From: Armillaria gallica
Taxonomy: Eukaryota > Basidiomycota > Agaricomycetes > Agaricales > Physalacriaceae
Direction of reading: 5' to 3'
Length of the DNA stretch: 64,000 bases
Assembly: GCA_037576215.1 (NCBI GenBank)
Contig: JBANDB010000010.1
Span: forward strand, 1,488,001 to 1,552,000
Notes under the pieces: model-generated
What the model saw: only the letters and a program-made list of their open reading frames with translations
The model's database searches: none
Told to the model about the DNA's origin: nothing
Position numbers and translations under genes: made by a program
Shown: in pieces, positions 55,160 through 64,000 of the stretch
How the letters are laid out: each line of letters starts with the position of its first letter
Numbering within the stretch: position 1 is the stretch's first letter

Positions 55160-55937
55160 TACATTCGGAATAGAGGGCATGTTTCCTGTAGATCTTCAGA
55201 AGGACGCCGTCGCGTTTAACGACAGGCATATGATCAGCAGAAATGTACGTACAATCCGCACGGTTTGATCCCTCTTGTATGATGTGATGGTCGTCTTCAG
55301 AGGAAGTGTACCATTTCTATCCTCGTACCATGATGTGCTACTCGCGACAGAAATTATCATCGATTTTAGCTTAAACCCATCGAGCACTTCTTCGCGTAAC
55401 AAGATGCTTGGTCAACGAGGCTATGCACCTGCCATATAACCGTCAGCCTCAAGGATGAAATAGAAATCTCACGGAACTCGTCTATGTGAACCGCTGCAAG
55501 TTATATAGTTGGACATATATGCTTTTATAAAGGATCTCGGCCTGACGCAACGAGAAGGCGACCTCTGTCCTCTCATCCAACCCCCAGCTCTACCGGGAAT
55601 GTTTGGTGAAAGAATGCATAGAAGCTAGGTCATGCCTGGAAGACGACGTAATAGCGACGACCGGTGGCTGTAAACGGAGGTCGTAACTCTCCATATTAGT
55701 GTCTGCGGCTTGTTACGCAAGGCTTGAATTAAAAATTTCTTTTCCTGAAACTGAATGCTTCTTGCCATACCAGAATCGGTTCACTGCGGGAGCCTCGCCT
55801 AGTCCCAGTGTTAAAAAACTTGAACTGAGATATATCTCGTTCCAAGAGGAAACAGATGCGACGTTGGCGATGAATAAGGACTCGGCAGAGCCCTATTATT
55901 GATTACTGGTACATCGGACTCGTAGAGTAACAATGCA
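55160..55937. other. Convergent intergenic region
   Basis: 3' flanks of Sen15 and adrenodoxin genes. A plus-strand frame at 55699-55902 has no motif. Confidence 0.35.
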
Positions 55938-56625
55938 TTAATGTGACGCTTTCTTCCCTATCCCATCCGTCAGCCACTGAAAGCAAGCAAAAATGAACAA
56001 CAAAGACACACCGTCAACGAACATATTCCTCGTCGCTGCTGGGAGCCTAACCTCCCAACTTCCATCTTGTACATCCTTGGTCACCTTCACCTGGCACCCC
56101 AACCGACTCGTCTCCGTTAAGCCAAACGCCATATCCAGCATATCATTTTCGTCATCCCCCGGTTCTTCCAGCTGGTCGAACACCTCCTGCTCTAGTATGA
56201 CATGACACGTCGAGCACGCTATTGAGCCCTCACACGCGCCTTCCAGGTCAATGTCGTACTCATGCGCGATAGAGAGAATGTCGTCCCCTTCATTGGCTTC
56301 GACCGTCTTGATTAACGTCCCTTTGGAATCCTTAAAGTCGATAACGATACTGCTGGCTATGAGCGCGTCTGAAAGGTAAGGTAAAAAAAGTGACTCGAAC
56401 GTACCCCGTTCCTGGTTTTGGTCTATCAATCCCTCCGTGTCTGGCCGCTACCTTTACCTGTTAGTGAAGTGAATATTCAACACGCAAAAAGAACTAACGT
56501 ATCGACCGGTGAAACCCACGGGTATTCCAGGTTGCGGCAAAAGTGTCGCGCCTTGGACAGGCTTTGAAGTAGAATGGCCGCCGCGAGGAAACATTGAGAA
56601 AGTCCAGAGCCAATCCGCGTAGCAT
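55938..56625 (-). CDS. YAH1: Mitochondrial [2Fe-2S] adrenodoxin-type ferredoxin
   Basis: Mitochondrial ferredoxin for Fe-S cluster assembly and haem A synthesis. Exons 56625-56507, 56440-56405 and 56349-55938 give 188 residues. Residues 1-40 form a typical presequence ([20 protein letters not shown] ... RGFH), then [12 protein letters not shown]. Domain: [50 protein letters not shown] with Cys-x5-Cys-x2-Cys, the fourth ligand in SRLGCQV, and the acidic partner-binding helix [17 protein letters not shown]. The first intron uses a GTCGAT donor with the CCAG acceptor at 56441; a stronger GTTAGT donor nearby breaks the frame. After ATRNMFVDG the frame continues through 33 bases (56009-55977) with GT..CAG ends. 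If spliced out the protein is 177 residues and ends like other fungal Yah1. Confidence 0.87.
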
Positions 56626-57593
56626 AATGGTTCAAAAATGCTCGAGAATAAGTCAGTCAAGGCTGCTCCCAGGTGTCGAAGAAACGTGAGCGGGGTTCTA
56701 CGGGGGTTAGTGGAAGAGCTAAAAATTCCGATTGGCTTGTATGACGCATCGTGCGGCCGGATTAGGGTTCCGTAAGAAATTATGGGTTCGTGTTTAAAAC
56801 CGGTAAACATCCTTCCTAATTTGGACATTTCATACCGAGGTTTCAAACAAATCGGTAAAAAGTTTAATAACTCAACCATATTTATAACATGTTTGCAGAT
56901 AGACAGCTTTGATATCCTAGTATAAGTATAAGGCCCAATGCAAGCTTGCATACTGTTAGTCGTTAGTCAGTCACGTTGTCATGCATAGGTATACTCATTA
57001 TTTTTTCGCAGGATAATCATGCCAGGATTAGTGACAAAATTAACCAAATTCCTGATAAATTTTATCTGGAATATCAACAAATACTATGTCCAGCCACCAA
57101 GGTTATTCTAGAGTAGACAGTGCGCCAATTTCTGCTGGTAGACGCCCCGACGTCATGAATATCAACAATTGTTAAACCGGTCTCCAAACATGGTATAGAC
57201 AATGTTTAAAATTCAGACATTTCTCACGGAACGTTACCACCCTTACCATAAAGATCTGCGTGCTTGGGCTCCTGGCTGATTAATGAGTGCGATGATGGAG
57301 GGGCTTGACCAAAGCGGCAGAGCAGGTTCCGTCCCGTAGCAGTCTGATTCAGGCTTCTCCATCTTAGCTCAGCTGACGGTGTAGATAGATCACTGTAGTA
57401 CGGACGTCGTTATGTTTTTGTTGAGACTATTGAAACTTCCTTCTTTCCTTCCTACGCCGGATGTTAAGTTGTAATGATTTTCATGAATATGCATCGCTGA
57501 TAATAAGTACTAGTAATCTATCCCTTGGATCCAATTGACCTAGGCTTTCCATAAAAATATATATATTCCACAGCTGAGCCCGTTGCCGATGTG
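56626..57593. other. Intergenic, nothing recognised
   Basis: Promoter of the adrenodoxin gene and 3' flank of the WD40 gene. AT-rich near 57000-57080; no coding motif. Confidence 0.35.
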
Positions 57594-60500
57594 TCAAGTA
57601 CTGAACGTAAGTATGCTATCACGAATTTTCAACTTTGTGCTTCTTTCCGCATTCCACTCAAAGCGAACTAGGGTAAGGCTCTCCGAGGCAGTCATGTTCG
57701 CTAAGGAACGAAAAGAGATAAGCACCCACACTAAGCCGCAGCACCACCTGACATACCTTCTTCGCCAACATTGAACGAAAGTGTCTTGAAAGGCTCCGAA
57801 CCTGCATGTCCCTGGCGCGGCGGCGCGCCAGGATTGAAAAAGCTCGAAAAACTAGAACCAACTTTCCACACCAACACCACACTTTCCTCCAGAGATAATG
57901 TAACCAGGCGGCGCCCATCGGGGGAGAAGCTACACGCCGTGATACCCTTTTTATGCCCCTCAAGCACATACAACCGAATAGCCGTCTTCAGGTCGTACAT
58001 GACAATCGCACCCTCACTTGTTCCGACAGCTAAGCGCTGGGTCGACATGTGGAAATCGATGCAAGGGTACCTAGAAATTAATTCAGACCCACATTCTCAC
58101 ACGGAACATGAAATGGGGCCTACGTCTTCACAACGTGCCCGATAATCTCAGTCGCAGTATCCAGAATGGCATCTCTATGAGAAGTTGAATTGGGATCCAA
58201 CGACTTCACAACAGCTTCCATCAGCTTGGGCAAGTTGGGGTAAAGCACCATGGGCCGCTGTTGGCGTGTCAGAGATGTGGGTTCAGACAGTCATAGAATC
58301 CCGCGAACCTTTCGTATCAGAAAAGCAACGATCTGCATGATCGATTTTCGGTACTCGACGTTGGCCGGACTGAGAATATCAAGTCCCAGCGTTGTCATAA
58401 ACAAAGGCGTGTTGGAGGCGGCAATATGCAGTACGGCTAACCTTGCCTGTGCACCTATGTTTTGAGCCGAAATGGCATCCTTCCGCGAAGTAGTGGCCAG
58501 AACGAAGAGGGCCCTGAGAATTTCCATTGCATCGATATAATGTTGCCAAACATGGAAACCGCGGGAGCACAGATCAATAGCGAGCACCCTGAAGATAGAC
58601 TGCTCATCTTGGAGGTACAAAGCTATGGACTTCGATATGTCCGTCAAAACGCTGGAAACACAGGTGAATTAGATGATGCAGGTGACACGTAGCAGTAGCT
58701 CCACACCTTGATGCGAACAAACTATACTTCTCTGCAGCAAGATACCCGCAAATGAACAGTGAAAGAGCCGCCTGAGTACATTCCCTATCAGCAGTCGGCT
58801 GTAGACACGGGACTTTACCCAAACATCAGAAGATCACAATTAATCAAATGTTGTGAAACCTACGATGATGCTGCCATTGCTCTGCGACGGCGTTGGCCTC
58901 TTCATCAGACAAACGTACAACAGCCGCGTCGAATAGTAGCCGACAGCTTTGCCGTACTTCATCTGTCGAAGTATCTTAATAGCCGCGGGATCAAGGCAGG
59001 TGATGTCACCTACGGGACGTGTCAAACCATTGCCTGGCAAGATATGAAAGGCTATGTGGCTTGTAATTAGGGCCAATTATAAGAGGTAAGGATGTAGCAT
59101 AGAACGCGATAACAGCGTTCGTGAAATCTGTCAGCTCTGTGAAGAAACATGATATTATACAACTTCTCGTAGATCGCACAGGAACAGTACCTTCGAAAAG
59201 TCCTAAAGCACGGAGGGTGACAGTTATGGATAGTGCGCGCGCAGCGGAAACCTCGCTCGATATGCACCATGTGTCGCTCGGGTGACTGGATCGGTAGATA
59301 CTTGTGAAGCCATGACTACGATGGATCAGACACAGAGTTCGTAGACAAAACGCTGACCAGCACTGACCTTGAAAACCCTGGGTGTGCCAATGACGTTCCA
59401 ATACCCAGATGATCTCGACATATTTCATCAGTGTCCTTATTTAATCCCGGTGTCAAGAGGACCGAGAGGAGTGAGAGAAGACGGTGGCGAGTTGAGAAAA
59501 TCGCTTGCGTTTGAGAGAGATTCGTACTGATGGTCTTTATAACCGTCGTTGAATAGGTTATGAAACGTTCGAGATCCAAAGAAAGCGTCGTTACTATTGA
59601 AATCAGTGAAAGGAAGGATAAGCGGAAGAGCGGATAGCATACCTGCAGGTAGCCCCTGTCCAGGTAGCCCCTTCAAGACGGTATCCGGAATGCAATCTTG
59701 GCTATCAGAAGTTCTGCAGGGATTGAGTGAGAATGAAACACATATAGGCTTAATCCTACAACTCGTGCCATCCTTCTTTCCCGATGAGCTCCTCCGCTTT
59801 ATCCAGGCTCAAGGATCTCCTGAACTCCTTTGTCTTGGCGTCCCATATACGAGCGCGTCGATCTGCATAGATAAGCAGAAGCTCGTCGTCACCCAAGCAT
59901 ATTCTGATCAGAGGAAAGGCGGATCCAGGGATGAGGTACAAGCTGGTATGTCATTAGAACTGATGATTTTTTTCTTTGTTGGAAAGGGACGGAGCACGGC
60001 TTACAACTGGAAGCCATCTACTACAACGACGGCTATTGTGCCATCTTGAGACACACATAGAACGCATCCACGAAGAGGCCCAGTTGTCATCTTATGGAAC
60101 TGATGGACTCGTACCAGAGGCTCGGTGAAAACGATCCAGCGGGCGCAGAGTTTGAGGGTGCTAATGATAGAAACATTAATCAGATATGCCCACAAAGGAA
60201 AAATAACTAACATACTCAGAAGTCCAAAATGCGATCGATCCATCATCCCCTCCGCCTACAACGTAACGTTCCTTGGTTCTGCCATTTCGAACCACATGTA
60301 AAGCCATGATATATCCGCTGAGAGGCACGTCCGATTTTCTTTGCTTGACGGAGGATGGAGGCGCTGCTTGACACAACTGAGAAAAAGAACTCTGTCGCAA
60401 GCGTCCGTCATCTAAGTAAGAGTTACATTTCTCCACACAACGAGAAAAGTTGGTCTTACTATGTCCTGTAATGGCTATATCCAACTCAAGAGGTAAGATG

Positions 60501-62880
60501 GAAGTTATTGTGGTATGTGATGCTGTAGAATCAGACGAGGTCTTCGGGGGTCTCCACAGAGTTCGCGCGCGCTGGTTTGGAGAGGATGTATGATCGTACG
60601 TGACGTGAACTAGTTGGGATTTTCCGTCGGTTCGTGCAGCAGTTAATTTGAGAAGCTCTTGCGAGGAAATAACGTGAAGTATTTCATGTGGTGCGGTGTC
60701 GATAGCATACAAAAATCCTGGCCTAAAGGAACCATCAAATCATCATGCACAACCAGGAGAGGGAAACACTAACTGAATATAGATCGTGCTTCCGCAACGT
60801 GCTTTCCCAACATCATCGTTATTTGCATCGACGAACCTGAAAGTGTGATACTCAACGCGCTCCTTTACTGGATCATTAAGTTCCATACCAATAGCAGAGA
60901 GTAAAATGCATACCTCAGTGACGATAGCGAATGTTGAATCATCAACCCATTGAATATCGTTCACATTTTCCATCGACTGAACGAACAAATTCTGCAGTGT
61001 GCCACCACAATAATCGAAGGCCTATCTTTGTGTTAGAATATGACGAGTTCATCAAATGTATGGCGATACAAACTGCAATATGTGTTTCAGACCAACAGAG
61101 TCCGCGCAAAGCACCATCGCATGATCGCGTCCGCATGCCAGACAATGAATCTGGAACTTCTAACTGGCCAGCATCAACCATCTGACCTAGCGAGATTCTT
61201 CCAGGATCCCGCTTGTGTACGGGCGGCACAGAATGCGTATCTGCAGGCCGTGTTGTCATAGCTTTAAATGGATTCGGTAACGAGGTCACTTCGTGTGTTG
61301 GCAATTTGAAAGGTTGGACTAGGGGATGGGCTGTCAAACGTAAGTCACACAGCAGCAGGTGGTTATCCGGTGAAACATAATGGATAGTTGTGGAATCTGC
61401 CATTTATTCCTGATGAGAATTGATGTTCCACTGCTTGTTACGACTTACTATCTGAATCAGCATGTATTCCGACGGTGGTGTGAGCACCATCGATATGCCA
61501 TTCGCCTACTTTCTCAAGAGAAGCCTCGATGGCACCAATGGTGTCACCAGAATGGTATTGGAATACCATTATACGGGATTCTTGAGAGTAGCCGTCGCCA
61601 TCTATATCTGCCGACGGCAGAGACGACGAGTTGACGTCAAGATGTGCAGATGCCAGTACCAGCAGGGACTGCTGTTAAGCGTAAATATACTTTTCATGAA
61701 GAAGTAAATTTTTGGGCATGCCTCTCCAATGCTGATCGTTTCGACTCCTCTCCATCTCCATACTTCATTGACAGCGGCTCTGTCTTTTATGCCCTCAGGC
61801 GGTTCAAGCAGTACGTCGTCGGCATGGGCTGACACCAGGCACTTCCCATCCCTGCAGGACATCACAGACACGTCACTAGAAACGAGAGGTCAGGACCACT
61901 CCCCTGCAGTTATCACCGCGTCTTACCCATTCTCTCGCAAGACCAAGTAACGAGCCTCATTTAGAGGGCAAAGCGATGCTACAGCATGCCCTTGTCCGAA
62001 GTGAGGAGGTATGATACAGTGCGAGAAGTCAAGCTTTGAACCATGCTCGATCAAAGGCTGATCTCTCGGTGAGGCGGGTGTCGAGATAGATTTGGGAGTA
62101 AATCCTGGAGAAGTAGCCGCAGAAAGAAGTGAACGTGGCTTTTCCTTCCTCTGTTTAGCAGGAGAAGAGGCCGCTTCTGGTGACAGTGTAGGAGCATGCC
62201 GCAGATTAGACGTACTATCTCGAAGTTCAGACGAGTTTCGTCTATCCTTTGATCTACGGGCCTTTAGCATGTCTTTAAGTTTATCGGGCTCGTCTTCGAA
62301 ATCGACATAGTTCTTTGGCGCTTCTACTTGCTCCGTCGTGATTCCAGATACGATTCGAGATCGTGGAGTGACATTGAACGGCGGAAATGTTGAGGTGTTG
62401 CTCGTGGGTGACGTCGAACGGGAAGTAGCCCGAGAATCGCGGGAGACGCGTAGAGGGCTCGAAGGTCTAGAGGACTGAGCAGAATCGTGCGGCTTGGACA
62501 CCGCAGAAGTGGATGACACCAGTGATGGGCGAAAGACGAATGTAGTCCCGTCCTGACATCCAACGACAGCAAATCGTTCGCTGCCAGAGCACGAATCCGA
62601 GAGACCCCAAGACGTTATTACTGCTGTCTTGGAGCTTCCTTCACCAAGTGACGCGACGCTGTGATTCTCAACATCATTTCCATTGGAAAAGGTCAATGGT
62701 ACCGCCAATCTACTTGATGAATCGTTCGAGGCAACCATGCTGTAAGCCTTGAGATAGTATGAGCTACGGTGATACTTGAATATGCGGCTATAACATACCC
62801 ACAGGTCTGTTTCGGTCTGCTATGGGTCGGTTCAGTATTGCATGATGGACGATGACAGGGTCAAAAGTCGCATGCGCCAT
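57594..62880 (-). CDS. WD40 protein, WDR7/rabconnectin-3-beta-like
   Basis: Very large WD40 protein (gene 5.3 kb, many introns, well over 1,200 residues), resembling the WDR7 or beta subunit of rabconnectin-3, a complex (RAVE-like) that promotes V-ATPase assembly. Start at 62880 (MAHATFDPVIVHHAILNRP) and a long Ser-rich insert at 62.0-62.7 kb (SSRPSSPLRVSRDSRATSRS) within the first WD40 set. Middle exons have WD-like pieces such as RYVVGGGDDGSIAFWTSEY (60.2 kb) and LLLIYADRRARIWDAKT (59.85 kb). The second propeller is near the end: LAVGTSEGAIVMYDLKTA, LEGHKKGITACSFSPDGRRLVTLSLEESVVLVWK. The last exon ends at 57594. A GTATGT donor after SFNVGEEG skips an apparent stop at 57731. Internal exon borders were not all placed. 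Confidence 0.78.
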
Positions 62881-63158
62881 GTGACACCGTGAACAAATCG
62901 GCTAAATCGGGAACAGTGCCACTCAGAACACGGATCGCCCTGCAACTTGGCATCAACCCCAATGTCAGTCAACACATTCGTTAGTAGAACATCAAAGACT
63001 ATCAACGGCCGGAGAGCTCGTGGTATGCGGTGAATAGGATCAAATCTACTCTCTCTTTTTTAGGTTGTTCCGCATCGTTCGAGTGCGCACAATATCTTCG
63101 AGCATCAAAATATTCGACGGATCATCGACCTCGAGGTGCTCAACTAGTCTCATATTCA
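62881..63158. promoter_or_regulatory. Putative divergent promoter
   Basis: Region between the WD40 gene start and the first plausible ATG of a plus-strand gene. No TATA box assigned. Confidence 0.3.
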
Positions 63159-64000
63159 ATGCCCCGTCAACCGAGCCTCTATCCATTTCTCACACGTGAG
63201 TCGTCTCTACGCTTACGCACGTATTTATCTTTTTATTGCCCCAACCTCAAGAGGCGAGGTATCAACGTATCAACGTCTCAAGGTTTCCTTCTTGTCTTCG
63301 GGGAACTTAAATTTAGAAAATCCCCCCCGAGCTACAGCCCAGCATGGTATGTACCAGACTAAATTGCAGGAAGAAAGGTACCCCAACAGTCGGCGCCGTG
63401 ATTGAACACTGTTCCTAAAGAGATTCATTTCGGCATCAAAGATGACAGAGGGCCTATTTTCCTTGCAATTTCCCTTTGGATCTATTTCTGTCGATACTGT
63501 TTCGACTACCACCGGCACCAGCTAAGCCAGGGTCATATACACTGATGAAGATAAATATCACTGGTGGAGCGACACACGTCCTCTACCAAGCACAAGCTCC
63601 CGCCATGATAGTATCCATCGTGTCCAACACTTCTATACCACCAGTCCTCCCGAACGATGATAACATATCCCTCAATGTATTGATCCTTGTGACAGTGGCG
63701 TGTGGTCAGTTAACTTGCCAATTCGTGTCTTGGCCTACTGTATCGTCTCACTGCTGTCCAGTTCTCTCGGTCTTTCTTTCAATCGTTCTACTCTTCTTTT
63801 TTTGCCCTCGTTTCCGCGGGTGGCTGGAGATTGCGAACCAACTGTTCGCGAAACGTATGTCCTATCCTCTCTTTACGTTCAGAAGTCTATCTAAATCACC
63901 CCCAGACATAGCTCCTCTGTCTGTGTCTTTATTCTTGCGAGGGTCTGCGGATCGTTCCCCTTCATCCTGACCCTCGTAGGTACCCAGCCCTTTTGGACAG
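63159..64000 (+). CDS. Possible plus-strand gene running off the window
   Basis: Weak model. ATG at 63159 gives MPRQPSLYPFLT with a good GTGAGT donor at 63196. A later segment at about 63446-63710 reads as one frame, with PPAPAKPGSYTLMKINITGG, HVLYQAQAPAMIVSIVSN and a hydrophobic NISLNVLILVTVACG before a GTCAGT donor. Its exon border (acceptor near 63445) and the exons between are not established, and no family was recognised. It could be a membrane protein; it could also be a chance open frame. Confidence 0.28.

Noticed and set aside
56454..56594. Adrenodoxin start at the MFPRGG frame
   Set aside because: It gives a poor targeting signal; the MLRG start at 56625 gives a classical presequence and stays in frame through the GTCGAT donor.

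Overview
The window looks like nuclear DNA of a filamentous basidiomycete, most likely an Agaricomycete. Genes are dense and broken by many introns of about 45-65 bases with GT..AG ends, some promoters have TATA boxes and pyrimidine-rich leaders, and the protein set is typically fungal. I cannot name the genus. No tRNA, rRNA, CRISPR array or intact transposon was recognised. Most gene models below were joined by hand from exon reading frame, splice signals and family motifs. For 19 of the 20 fully assembled models the coding length divides by three as drawn; the membrane-protein model at 47.4-48.2 kb has a 5' end that is not resolved.

Layout. 0-7 kb: end of a Kre9/Knh1-type secreted protein, a short-chain dehydrogenase (SDR) and a 12-exon 2-oxoglutarate/Fe(II) oxygenase with a 7-base exon. 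7-11.4 kb: large NAD-specific glutamate dehydrogenase. 11.4-15.4 kb: a 4 kb stretch without a recognisable gene. 15.4-19.5 kb: Vts1-like SAM-domain RNA-binding protein and a second SDR. 20.8-26.7 kb: a locally rearranged block with two related small secreted-protein genes facing opposite ways, duplicated flanks, and a GH16 beta-glucanase between them. 29.8-31.3 kb: PIG3-like quinone oxidoreductase. 31.3-35 kb: mostly empty, with one candidate 29-residue microprotein behind a strong TATA box. 35.1-38.4 kb: alpha/beta hydrolase and an L1-domain ribosome-biogenesis protein. 39.7-43.2 kb: F-box protein, a small CFEM-like GPI-anchored protein and a class I glutamine amidotransferase. 44.1-47 kb: DUF262 protein with an RS/RGG tail. 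47.4-52.6 kb: single-pass membrane protein, Ybp2/glomulin-like protein and O-fucosyltransferase-like protein. 53.3-56.6 kb: V-ATPase proteolipid c, tRNA-splicing endonuclease subunit Sen15 and mitochondrial adrenodoxin. 57.6-62.9 kb: WDR7/rabconnectin-3-beta-like WD40 protein. The right edge has an unresolved plus-strand reading frame.

Most genes are unrelated housekeeping functions. Possible functional links are the V-ATPase proteolipid and the WDR7-like V-ATPase regulator (3.3 kb apart), and the surface or secreted set (Kre9-like, GH16, CFEM-like, paired small secreted proteins). The most unusual content is the duplicated secreted-gene block, several exons of 7-20 bases, and the DUF262 protein fused to a splicing-factor-like tail.
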